From UMGS1696 sp964621165 (GTDB lineage: Bacteria > Bacillota > Clostridia > Oscillospirales > CAG-272): a stretch of 64,000 nucleotides of DNA. Numbering within the stretch: the first letter of the stretch is position 1; every line of letters begins with the position of its first letter. The stretch is taken from positions 124,001 through 188,000 of the forward strand of contig CAZULC010000003.1 in NCBI GenBank assembly GCA_964621165.1, written 5' to 3'. A program made the position numbers and the translations under genes. The notes under the pieces were generated by a model that saw nothing but the letters and a program-made list of their open reading frames with translations, was not told the origin of the DNA and searched no databases. Positions 18,707 through 26,910 of the stretch are shown here, one piece after another.

Positions 18707-20783
18707 TGTTAAGCACAAACACTCAGCGGAAGAAAAAAAGAAACTGGCGGTACGAGTAATAGCCTTTCTCCTTGCAATACTCATGGTGGGAGGCATGGCT
18801 TACTACACAATTTATATTCTGACTTCATCTGTAGGCGCCGCGGATGTCTCGGATAACACGGCAAAAAACGAAATTACAGAAGTAATTGACACATCCTCGC
18901 TTAAATCCGGCGGGGATGTTCCGGTTAGTGTGGGACTTATGTACGGCGACAACATAACTACCGGCTTTGAATGTACCACCACCGACGGATACACCATAGG
19001 AATCCAGAATCTGGACGGAGATCGCGAGTTCACAAAGCTATGGGACATTGACGAAACAGTCATCTCCTGCACAGCCGACGCGAATCTGTCGAAAACCGGA
19101 ATGACCTACCTGATAGCCGAAAGCCGAGGCGAGACAAAAATCGGCGGTTATCACATTCAGGTTGACTGCGACAAGTACGACCGGAGTGAAGTCGAAAATC
19201 TTATCGCAGACTACTCATATGACGTGGCGAATCTTGGACTGTACATAATTCCTTCATATATCTACACCGGCTACGCTCTGCGAATCGGGGACTTCTCCTC
19301 GTATGATGACGCCGAATATTATATCGACGACATTGTGAGCATTTTCCGCGGAGAGACAGTTTCGGTTGTATCTCCCACAACAAACACCGTATCAGTCGTC
19401 AATCCGGAAAACGACAAAATCCTCTTTGAGTTTGACTGCGGCAGCGGTGGGGAACAGCTTGGACTTGCGGCCCATGTTGACCAAAACGGCAATACATACA
19501 TCCAGACCCCAGCTAAAAACATCTACGACGGCGTGTTCTGCTTCAAGAGATATATGAGCAGCGACACTGACGGAGTTTCCCTCATCAATGTGATTCCGCT
19601 GGAAGCCTACCTTGCCGGTGTTCTGCCTTATGAAATCTCAAACTCATGGCCAATCGAGACCCAGAAAGCCTTTGCGGTTACGGTTCGTTCATTCACCCTG
19701 ACCCATATTGGCAAGCATAATTCCTACGACTTCGACTTGTGTAATACAACGGACTGTCAGATGTACAAAGGTGCGGGTAGAATCAACTCAGACGTAATGC
19801 GTGCGGTGCTTGAAACTGCGGGACAGGTCATGACCTACGACGGCGATATCGTCACGGCTTACTATTCATCGAGCATGGGAGGCGTGTCAGTCAGCGCACA
19901 GGACGCATGGGGAGGCGAGGACGACATACCGTACCTTCAGGCAGTGGAGACCCCGTGGGAGAACTACATGGTTCACAATAACGCCTTCTGGATTTATGAA
20001 ATCAGCCCCTCGGTACTTCTCGAACGACTGCATCAGGCCGGATTTGATGAGTTACAGGGGGAAATTGCCGACGTGCGCATTGCGGAGCTGGCCAAAAACT
20101 CAACTTATGTAAAGCAGCTTGAAGTCACCGATACATACGGCACTACAATAACCATAAACACTACTGATAAGGTGCGGACATCCCTGACGCCATACGTAAA
20201 AAGCGCGAACTTCGTGGTAGGACGGGGAGAAGTGGAATACACCGAAGACGTAATCGTCGACTATGTTGAGCCGGAAAATGGATATGATGATATCATCTAC
20301 GAAAGCGCCGACCTTGACTATGGCTACATGACCCTTGACGACTGCTATGTCCTCACATCCCACGGTATGGAACTTCACGACTACAACGGTTTTTCCGCGT
20401 CGACAGTCCTGACTTCATCCGGTGAAACGGCATATGAAAAGCGGGATGTGTTTATAATGGCAAAAGAAAACGCCGCCGCATTCCTCGGGGACGAATATTT
20501 ACAGTACACAATTCCCATGGAAAACGAGGTTTCGCTTGAGGATAAGTACAACACTTCCATAATTCAGGATAAATCCGACAATGAAGTTCTGTATAAAGTC
20601 GCATATGCCGAGGACCAGAACAACTTCATCTTTGTCGGCAAAGGCTGGGGCCACGGCGTTGGAATGAGCCAGTACGGAGCACTCGACATGGCAAACCTCG
20701 GCTACAGCTCAACCGACATTCTCGAGGCCTACTTCAAGGATATAGTGATCACAAACTACCGCAATTCCAACAATTTCAATTAA
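18693..20783 (+). CDS. Large SpoIID/LytB-domain protein
   Basis: SpoIID-family proteins are lytic transglycosylases acting on denuded peptidoglycan glycans, for example in engulfment. Here a signal anchor (about 18-45) is followed by a SPOR-like segment (YALRIGDFSSYDDAEYYIDD, near 190). The SpoIID domain comes next (IPLEAYLAGVLPYEISNSWP, ETQKAFAVTVRSF, YYSSSMGGVS) and a C-terminal VGKGWGHGVGMSQYGA. Total length is 696 residues, about twice canonical SpoIID. The start is TTG 18693, supported by GGAG 8 bp upstream and the lack of an ATG before the membrane segment. The canonical SpoIID or a vegetative LytB-like role are both possible. Confidence 0.9.
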   Translation: MSKNNVKHKHSAEEKKKLAVRVIAFLLAILMVGGMAYYTIYILTSSVGAADVSDNTAKNEITEVIDTSSLKSGGDVPVSVGLMYGDNITTGFECTTTDGYTIGIQNLDGDREFTKLWDIDETVISCTADANLSKTGMTYLIAESRGETKIGGYHIQVDCDKYDRSEVENLIADYSYDVANLGLYIIPSYIYTGYALRIGDFSSYDDAEYYIDDIVSIFRGETVSVVSPTTNTVSVVNPENDKILFEFDCGSGGEQLGLAAHVDQNGNTYIQTPAKNIYDGVFCFKRYMSSDTDGVSLINVIPLEAYLAGVLPYEISNSWPIETQKAFAVTVRSFTLTHIGKHNSYDFDLCNTTDCQMYKGAGRINSDVMRAVLETAGQVMTYDGDIVTAYYSSSMGGVSVSAQDAWGGEDDIPYLQAVETPWENYMVHNNAFWIYEISPSVLLERLHQAGFDELQGEIADVRIAELAKNSTYVKQLEVTDTYGTTITINTTDKVRTSLTPYVKSANFVVGRGEVEYTEDVIVDYVEPENGYDDIIYESADLDYGYMTLDDCYVLTSHGMELHDYNGFSASTVLTSSGETAYEKRDVFIMAKENAAAFLGDEYLQYTIPMENEVSLEDKYNTSIIQDKSDNEVLYKVAYAEDQNNFIFVGKGWGHGVGMSQYGALDMANLGYSSTDILEAYFKDIVITNYRNSNNFN

Positions 20784-20795
20784 AAAAGCATAAAG

Positions 20796-20840
20796 AAAAC
20801 AGCAGAGTCGGACTTAAATTCCATCATCTGCTGTTTTTTT
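20796..20840. terminator. Bidirectional terminator between convergent genes
   Basis: AAAACAGCAGA and TCTGCTGTTTT form an 11-bp stem followed by T7 on the plus strand. The complement also ends in TTTTC, so it can serve the convergent TSCPD gene. Confidence 0.82.
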
Positions 20841-20857
20841 GTCATGACTTGTCGGTG

Positions 20858-21106
20858 TCAGCCTGCCAGAGCCTCGTCGATAGCCCGCGCCAGCTGATCC
20901 GCACAGGATGTTGAACGGGGACCGCATGTGTTGCCACGGAGAATATCCGCAATTTCAGCCGCCTTTTTTCCCTCAACCAACTTGGAAATAGCCTTGAGAT
21001 TGCCGTTGCATCCGCCTATGAAGGAGACATTTTTGATAACGCCGTCCTCGATTTCAAAGTTGATCACCTGCGAGCAGGTTCCGTTTGTTTTGTAAGAATA
21101 CTTCAT
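20858..21106 (-). CDS. TSCPD-domain protein (TIGR03905 type)
   Basis: This is a small 82-residue protein of the uncharacterised TIGR03905 TSCPD family. The fold resembles the extra domain found in some ribonucleotide reductases and has conserved cysteines. Visible: GTCSQVINFEIEDG, GGCNGNLKAISKLVEG, and a terminal CGPRSTSCADQLARAI containing the TSC(P/A)D-like signature. An AAGGA SD precedes the start. Function is unknown; a redox or metal role is only inferred from the cysteines. It is convergent with the SpoIID/LytB gene. Confidence 0.88.
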   Translation of the reverse strand: MKYSYKTNGTCSQVINFEIEDGVIKNVSFIGGCNGNLKAISKLVEGKKAAEIADILRGNTCGPRSTSCADQLARAIDEALAG

Positions 21107-21172
21107 TTTTATTAATCCTTTGCTGTATGAAATATATAATTGTTTAACTTTAATAAAATAATCGTGATCTGC

Positions 21173-22126
21173 TCAGTTGCCCTGTTCCGTGTCCGAGGCT
21201 GAAATCTTAACATCAGCGTCGCCGAGCGTCATTTTGTACTCGCCCACTGGGGTTTCCGAACCCGCCTGTGTAAACGGACTCTGAACCTGGGAGCCGTCGA
21301 CGATTATTGTTCCATTTGTAGTTATGTCAAGCCGCAATTCCTTGGGACTGTTTGATTGAGCGGTGATTGTTGTGATGTTGACCTCGCCTGTCTCAGCGTT
21401 TATAACCGCGTTTCCGGACACTCTGAACCGATCAGCCGTCCATAAAAGTTCCTTCGCGTTGACGCTGATGTTCTGCACAAGGGCGGTGTTGAGCTTGAGC
21501 GTAACACTGTCCGCCGGACTGTCCCCCTCAGCTGAGTTAATATTGAAGGTGGATGACGTCCTGAGCACGCTTGAATCAATGACCGCGTTCTTTGTGGTGA
21601 TATTGTAGTCCGTGCCTGAGGTCATGTTGGTTATATTCAGCTTGAGGCTGTCCACCTTGATGTCGAAAATCTTGATATCCTTGGTGTTTGTCAGGTAAAT
21701 ATTGATGACCTTCTGCTTGCCTTCTTCTTCCTTGTTGTGGAACTGCAGAATGTACCGCATCCCTTTGAAAGTGAATCCGTTTTCCCAGAATTTCAGCATG
21801 GATTTCACGTCGGGAATCTCGTCAAAGCTGAGAACCCGGTTGGCGTTTGACAGGGAATAGTAGTTCTCGCGGAAATTGATGAATTCTATGTAGGATTTTT
21901 CCGACCTGCCGTAAATGTTGACCTCCGCGTCAGGGCAAATCAGCTCAATTTTCGATATCTCCGATTCGGTCAGGTCAATCGTCTGGACGGAATTTTCGCC
22001 ACGGCTCTCGGAGAAAAGGTATTCGCCGTTTGCCTGAGCCATGTTCTGAGCGATAAAGCATCCCACAAGCCCCACGATTATAAGGAGAACCGCAATAACA
22101 AGCGAGATTATTGAAGCGGGTTTCAC
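21173..22126 (-). CDS. DUF4097-type beta-strand repeat membrane protein
   Basis: An N-terminal membrane segment (residues about 5-30) is followed by a long region of repeated short beta strands, with phrases such as TLKLNTALVQNISVNA and GEVNITTITAQS. This matches the DUF4097 family of putative adhesin-like surface proteins. The start is GTG (22124-22126) overlapping the stop of the upstream gene as GTGA, so it is coupled to the DUF1700 protein. Function is unknown. DUF1700-DUF4097 pairs are common in Firmicutes, often with a PadR regulator, which is absent here. Confidence 0.85.
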   Translation of the reverse strand: MKPASIISLVIAVLLIIVGLVGCFIAQNMAQANGEYLFSESRGENSVQTIDLTESEISKIELICPDAEVNIYGRSEKSYIEFINFRENYYSLSNANRVLSFDEIPDVKSMLKFWENGFTFKGMRYILQFHNKEEEGKQKVINIYLTNTKDIKIFDIKVDSLKLNITNMTSGTDYNITTKNAVIDSSVLRTSSTFNINSAEGDSPADSVTLKLNTALVQNISVNAKELLWTADRFRVSGNAVINAETGEVNITTITAQSNSPKELRLDITTNGTIIVDGSQVQSPFTQAGSETPVGEYKMTLGDADVKISASDTEQGN

Positions 22127-22932
22127 AGCTTATAACACTCCCTTCTGACGTATAAAAACAGATCCTTGAGCTTGCCGCAGGTGTAGCCGAGCAGATTTCC
22201 GACAAGCGTAATAACCCAAGGTAGGAATCGGATTGACAGGTTGTAAATCAGAACCGACACAAACAGCACCGCACCGGCAACCATGATTCCAAGCCCTATT
22301 TCATATATACCCGCCGCAAGGAACGAGAAGAGCTGAGTTATCCCGAAAATGATTCCTACAAGTGAAGCGCCTGCTCCGGCGGCAACAACAGCGATAACGC
22401 AAACGATTCCGGCGACTATCAGCGCACCCAATCCAATGAAAACCGCCGCAAACGCACCGAAAAGCACAGCGGCAAGGCTAAGCGTTATGGGGAGGGTCAC
22501 AAACAGCCCCACCCAGAAGATAAGCATGCCTTTGGTTGAAGGCTCATGCTCCGGCGAATACTCAAAATATGGGTCGTCGCTCTGCTTCTGACGTGACTGC
22601 TCATGCTTTTTCTCGCGGTAGTCTGACGGTGATACGATTATCTCCTTTGGCGGCGGTGCAGGTCGTAGCTCTGACTTTACCTCGGCAACTGTTTCCACCT
22701 GCTGAGGAGGTCTTTTTGACTCCGGCTGTTTTTTATTTTTCTTTAAAATCACAGCAATGCTGTCCGCGAGCTGATCAATTTCATTCTTCGATTGTATCGC
22801 GTCTATTTCCGAAAGGTCGTCACTTGTAAAAGTCCGCCTTAAATTCGATACATGTTTTGCCGCCGTTTCATCAGGAATTCCTCTCACGACAAGAGCTGAT
22901 TGAAGCTCCTTCATGAAGATATTCAATTCCAT
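22123..22932 (-). CDS. DUF1700-like multi-pass membrane protein
   Basis: A cytoplasmic N-terminus (MKELQSALVVRGIPDETAAKH) resembles the DUF1700/HAAS helical region. A proline- and charge-rich linker (about 70-125) follows, then four or so membrane helices rich in Ala/Gly/Val (about 135-250). The protein has 269 residues. It overlaps the DUF4097 gene by 4 bp. The SD AGAGGTGAG precedes the start. The role is unknown; HAAS-DUF4097 modules are proposed to act in envelope signalling, but nothing here proves that. Confidence 0.8.
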   Translation of the reverse strand: MELNIFMKELQSALVVRGIPDETAAKHVSNLRRTFTSDDLSEIDAIQSKNEIDQLADSIAVILKKNKKQPESKRPPQQVETVAEVKSELRPAPPPKEIIVSPSDYREKKHEQSRQKQSDDPYFEYSPEHEPSTKGMLIFWVGLFVTLPITLSLAAVLFGAFAAVFIGLGALIVAGIVCVIAVVAAGAGASLVGIIFGITQLFSFLAAGIYEIGLGIMVAGAVLFVSVLIYNLSIRFLPWVITLVGNLLGYTCGKLKDLFLYVRRECYKL

Positions 22933-22986
22933 GGTGTAAACTCACCTCTCTTTTTGTATTTATAAGTAGATTTTTTTCTGAGATTG

Positions 22987-23107
22987 TGTTATAATAAATA
23001 AGTGCGGGGAAACCCCAGCGGGTGTATTCGTCATTTTTTCAGCTGAAACCTGAACAACTCCCTTGACAATCACTTTGAGTTGCCGCAGTGTGTAGCCCCG
23101 CCCCACA
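22987..23107 (+). promoter_or_regulatory. Promoter and structured 5' leader of trmB
   Basis: An extended -10 (TGTTATAAT, 22987-22995) lies about 145 bp before trmB. The predicted transcript from about 23002 opens with GTGCGGGG, which can pair with CCCCGC plus CAC near 23096-23107 and close a ~105-nt structure. Inside are a GGGG-AAA-CCCC hairpin and a perfect CAACTC/GAGTTG stem (23056-23083). I do not recognise the motif as a known riboswitch. Confidence 0.45.
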
Positions 23108-23139
23108 CTATTTTATCAGAAAACGGAGAAATAATCAAT

Positions 23140-23880
23140 ATGAGAATGAGAAAAAAACGCCACGGAAGTGAAAGACTTTCCGTATTGTCTGCTCTTTTGT
23201 ACCCTTTTCCGGAAAAAACCTACATTCCTGCCGAAGAAGTATTCCTGCGCACAGCTCCCTTGTACCTTGAAGTGGGCTGCGGAAAGGGGGACTTCATCAA
23301 GGAGCTGTCATCCCGCAATCCCGGAAACGATTACATAGCTCTCGAGAAAATTTCCGACGCCGTGGTGTGCGCAGTTGAAAAATACGCTTCATCACGTGAC
23401 CTCGGCAGACTTGGCTCAAACGGCGGCTGGATCGCCCCTGACGGACATCTCTACAAAAACGGAGAAGCATGGGATATTCCGGCTGAGATGCGTGGAAACG
23501 TGCGTTTTATAGTAGCTGACGCCGCCGACTTCACAGCAGTCATGCCTGACAACAGCCTTTCGGGAATCATGGCAAACTTCAGCGATCCGTGGGCGAGAAA
23601 GTGCGGCTACGAAAAACGCAGACTGACAAATCCTGCGTTCCTCGAAAACTATAAGCGCATCTTAAATCCCGACGGAATTTTCTCATTCAAGACGGACAAC
23701 GACGCACTCTTCGACTATACCCTTGAGACCCTGCCGCAGTCCGGATTCGATATCGCTTACATGACCCGGGACTTGCATTCGTCGGAGAGGAACGCGGACA
23801 ATATCGTCACAGAGTATGAGAAAAACTTCGTTGAGCAGGGAATGAAGATAAAAATGCTCGAAGCCTGTCCGAAAAAATGA
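23140..23880 (+). CDS. trmB: tRNA (guanine-N7-)-methyltransferase
   Basis: It methylates G46 in the tRNA variable loop using SAM. Seen: the SAM motif LEVGCGKGDFIKEL, NFSDPWARK (the NFxDPWPKKRH equivalent with the second Pro changed to Ala), KRRLTNPAFLENY and FSFKTDN. About 28 extra residues (near 110-137, containing GGWIAPDGHLYKNGEAWD) sit between the second and third strands; usual TrmB lacks them. I start at ATG 23140 (GGAG upstream), giving 246 residues. An in-frame ATG at 23080 lies within the structured leader and has no SD. Confidence 0.9.
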   Translation: MRMRKKRHGSERLSVLSALLYPFPEKTYIPAEEVFLRTAPLYLEVGCGKGDFIKELSSRNPGNDYIALEKISDAVVCAVEKYASSRDLGRLGSNGGWIAPDGHLYKNGEAWDIPAEMRGNVRFIVADAADFTAVMPDNSLSGIMANFSDPWARKCGYEKRRLTNPAFLENYKRILNPDGIFSFKTDNDALFDYTLETLPQSGFDIAYMTRDLHSSERNADNIVTEYEKNFVEQGMKIKMLEACPKK

Positions 23881-24119
23881 TCGACTTATGTCGGACAAAA
23901 TAACCCGTCTGGCACCTGACAAATTACCCGATTTACAAAAAAACACTTGACAGACCGCTCTGCAAGTGATATAATATCATAGTATAGACAAATATCATAA
24001 ATCTTCTCTATTTTTTCATACAAATATTATAGCATATTGCAGCATGATTGTCAAGTGCTTTTTGTGAATTTTTTCAAATAAATCATGCGGCAAAATTAAA
24101 AGAAACGGGGGTACTACAG

Positions 24120-24863
24120 ATGGACGGTGAAAAAAGTCTGATACATATCGAAAGCATGGCTCTTGCGCCAATCACCGAGGAAATTCTCGCACTGAACGAA
24201 AAGTCGTCGAAGTACGGTCTGATTCTGTCTGAAAAGGAAGCGGCTGAACTTTCCGAAATACGAAACAACGCAATTGTAGAAAACGACAGAATCGAAATCG
24301 GGTGCGGCGCGGTGAAGAAAATCGTGGACAAGTTCTGTTCGTCGAGATATTTGAATGCCGAGAACTATTCCTACACATTAAATGAGCTTACCTACCTCTT
24401 CTACTATATTAAAACTGAAACCGACGACAAAATCAGCGACAATGACCTCATCGAGGAACTGTTTGAGAGGTTTGAACTCTACTGCCGCGGAAGTATCGAC
24501 ACCCTCGAGAACCGTGAAGCCGAGAGAATCATACGTAAAGTAAACAGCGGCAAAAACTACACAGAGTGGTACAGAGACCGTGATGAGCTGGATTACACCT
24601 CAAGAACCGGACAGCGTGAAGCTCCCGGAAGCCTGATTGGCGAGGAATACGACTACGAAGAGTTTGCCGACGACGAATACGCCGATCACGACAACTACGA
24701 AGCGGATGAATTCGATGATATGTACGACGACGGCTTTGACCTTGACGCATTCGACGAATTTCTCGATATGGAAGCCGCGGATTACGATGACGATAAGGAC
24801 GACAATATAGCCAGCGAAGAATATGATGACGAGGAGGATGACGACCTTGACTACGACGAATAA
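24120..24863 (+). CDS. DUF6323-like protein with a highly acidic C-terminal tail
   Basis: Residues 1-165 resemble the uncharacterised DUF6323 family from memory of its conserved phrases: RIEIGCGAVKKIVDKFCSS, YTLNELTYLFYYIKTET, ISDNDLIEELFERFE and CRGSIDTLENRE. Residues after about 180 form a tail dominated by Asp, Glu and Tyr, which I do not know in the family. ATG 24120 has GGGGG 8 bp upstream; an in-frame upstream ATG (24048) has no SD. The stop overlaps the next gene by 17 bp. Function is unknown. Confidence 0.75.
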   Translation: MDGEKSLIHIESMALAPITEEILALNEKSSKYGLILSEKEAAELSEIRNNAIVENDRIEIGCGAVKKIVDKFCSSRYLNAENYSYTLNELTYLFYYIKTETDDKISDNDLIEELFERFELYCRGSIDTLENREAERIIRKVNSGKNYTEWYRDRDELDYTSRTGQREAPGSLIGEEYDYEEFADDEYADHDNYEADEFDDMYDDGFDLDAFDEFLDMEAADYDDDKDDNIASEEYDDEEDDDLDYDE

Positions 24864-25497
24864 CGCAATTATCGCGTCCGGCGGATTCGACCCCGCAAAC
24901 ATCAACCGCAAAAACTACACCTACTCCCTCGCCGTGGAAGCTGTCCGTGCAGGTCTGTACGACGAAGCGGCGCTCGAGCGGGTGAAAGCTGACTTAATCA
25001 GCGCACTTGCCGAGGTTATCGGTTACTTTACAATGGGCGAATCCTCATCGGTAAAGGTAGATACCGCGCATAAGCTTGAAGAATCGCTGGTCTATAACAT
25101 CGACACATATCTTCTCTCATTGAATGACGACATAAAAGCGGCTGAGACCCTCTTCGACAGACGTATGAGCGAGCTTTACGGCAAAGGCTACCTTATCAAT
25201 AAGAAACGCCTTGAGGAAGCACGGATTCTCTACGGCAGAGTCAGACTCACACGGCTAAAAAAAGCGTCAAAGGCGTACGACAGCACAATCGACAAGTATT
25301 TTCCCTTCTACCTCAAGACCTACTCCCCGAAGTTCACAGCTCACTCAAAAATCTACCTCAACCTGCATGAATATGGAATTTCCGGAGGCTGTCATATAGA
25401 CGAAGCTGTTGAAATTCTGAAAAAGCTCTGCGACATCAACAGCGGACGTCACGCCGACTACGTCATTTCCGACACTCCCGACGGAGAAAACAGGTGA
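24847..25497 (+). CDS. DUF6179-like protein, short form
   Basis: The region AEVIGYFTMGESSSVKVDT and following helices resemble the N-terminal part of DUF6179, a family that I recall as the neighbour of DUF6323. I choose TTG 24847 because GAGGAGG lies 9 bp upstream; ATG 24838 abuts the SD and ATG 24823 has none. This gives 216 residues. DUF6179 proteins as I remember them are about twice as long, so this copy may be truncated. Its 3' end overlaps the convergent transporter gene by 35 bp. Function is unknown. Confidence 0.65.
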   Translation: MTTTNNAIIASGGFDPANINRKNYTYSLAVEAVRAGLYDEAALERVKADLISALAEVIGYFTMGESSSVKVDTAHKLEESLVYNIDTYLLSLNDDIKAAETLFDRRMSELYGKGYLINKKRLEEARILYGRVRLTRLKKASKAYDSTIDKYFPFYLKTYSPKFTAHSKIYLNLHEYGISGGCHIDEAVEILKKLCDINSGRHADYVISDTPDGENR

Positions 25498-26767
25498 CAA
25501 GACAGTTTACGATTGTCATTACACCTAAAATAATATCGGCCGAAGTCCACATTGCCGAAGAGGAGATAACCGAACCGAAAACCGCACAGACAGCCGACAT
25601 GGCGTAATAAAGTCTGAGCAGCTTTTTGCTGTCCGTAATGTACCTGATGGCGATGGTTCCGTAATAAGTCTGCGCTATAATTGTAGCGTATGCAAACAGA
25701 AGAAGCGATATTTCAATAGTTTTTCTCACGAGAGAACCGCCTAAAAATTCGAATATATCAAGAGTCACAAGGGAAGCGTCCGAGCCGGATTTGTAAGTAA
25801 GCAGACCATATCTGTACTCCCCTATGAGAAGCACAAAAGCGCTGAGCGTGCATAGAATAATCGTGTCGAACACAACCTCAACCACACCGAGCTTTGCCTG
25901 AGACGCGGGAGAAGTGGTTTCAGCCGAGGCGTGGGCAATCGGAGAGGTTCCGCATCCGGCTTCATTGGAAAAAATCCCTCGCATGACGCCGTAGTGCAGG
26001 GCTTCATTGACTCCGAACCCAAAAACTCCGCCCACAGCCGCCTTTTTCGTGAAAGCCGACGACAGAATATCGCAGAAAATCCGTGGAATCAATCCCGCGT
26101 TTGAGAAAATTATGCCGAGGGTTATAATAACGTAGAGAGCCGTCAAGGGAGGAATCAGCATGGACGTGATTTTTTCAATCTTCCGGCTTCCATATAGGAT
26201 GGACAAAAAAACAAGCCCGCCGAGAATCAAGCCGGAAACAATATTGTTGCAGTTTGTTGTCGAGGAAACAGCCGATGCCGCCGCGTTAGACTGAACAATG
26301 TTGCCGGTGATAAGCGAGTTCATCACACAAAGAACCGCGAAAACCGAAGCTAAACCCTCAGCCGCTTTTGACTTTACCCCGTGCCGCGGGAGACCGTCAC
26401 TTATGTAGTACATTGCTCCGCCATAGAATCCATGCTCATCCTGTCTCCGGAACTTCACGGCCAGATATACCTCGGCATATTTAATCGAAAGGACCGCCGC
26501 CGCACCTGCCCACATCCAGAAAACCGCTCCGGGACCGCCGCAGAGCAAAGCCGAAGCAACTCCTGTTATGTTTCCGACTCCAAGAGTACCGGCGAGAGCC
26601 AGACACAGCGCCCGGAAAGATGAAGCCGCGCCTTTTCGTTTGTCCGGCTGATGAAGACTGTCCTTTTGCCGACGCGTGAGAACATAGGGTAAAATTACAG
26701 CGGACGAGACAATCAGGACCGCAGGGGTTATGATTCCGCCGAGAAGTGAAGAGAATCGCTCAAGCAT
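25463..26767 (-). CDS. Sodium:alanine/glycine symporter (AGCS family)
   Basis: A multi-pass inner-membrane carrier that imports alanine or glycine with Na+. Family markers seen are GTLGVGNITGVASAL near residue 70, the AEVYLAVKFR helix end and SNEAGCGTSPIAHASAET near 275. About ten hydrophobic helices are recognisable. I start at 26767 because GGAG lies 6 bp upstream; a longer ORF (to 26860) adds 31 unlikely residues. At 434 residues it is slightly short for AGCS. Its last 35 bp overlap the convergent DUF6179-like gene. Confidence 0.92.
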   Translation of the reverse strand: MLERFSSLLGGIITPAVLIVSSAVILPYVLTRRQKDSLHQPDKRKGAASSFRALCLALAGTLGVGNITGVASALLCGGPGAVFWMWAGAAAVLSIKYAEVYLAVKFRRQDEHGFYGGAMYYISDGLPRHGVKSKAAEGLASVFAVLCVMNSLITGNIVQSNAAASAVSSTTNCNNIVSGLILGGLVFLSILYGSRKIEKITSMLIPPLTALYVIITLGIIFSNAGLIPRIFCDILSSAFTKKAAVGGVFGFGVNEALHYGVMRGIFSNEAGCGTSPIAHASAETTSPASQAKLGVVEVVFDTIILCTLSAFVLLIGEYRYGLLTYKSGSDASLVTLDIFEFLGGSLVRKTIEISLLLFAYATIIAQTYYGTIAIRYITDSKKLLRLYYAMSAVCAVFGSVISSSAMWTSADIILGVMTIVNCLVTCFLRRECRK

Positions 26768-26848
26768 AAGCCGCTCCGTTTTGCTGGATTTTATATAAAA
26801 CAGTATGTCCGGAGCGGTATTTTTATGCGGAAAAAGAAAAATTTGCAC

Positions 26849-26877
26849 TTTACTTTTCACGTTATTTATGATAAAAT
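26849..26877 (+). promoter_or_regulatory. Probable promoter for nfnAB
   Basis: TTTACT (26849-26854) and TAAAAT (26872-26877), 17-bp spacer, 33 bp upstream of the start. A nearby alternative is TTGCAC at 26843 with TATGAT at 26867. Confidence 0.5.
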
Positions 26878-26910
26878 AATTCTTAATTGATGAAATGGAT
26901 GAGGTAAATT

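Noticed and set aside
23063..23068. TTGACA inside the trmB leader as a -35 box
   Set aside because: No acceptable -10 lies 16-18 bp downstream, and the box is part of the loop of a predicted hairpin.
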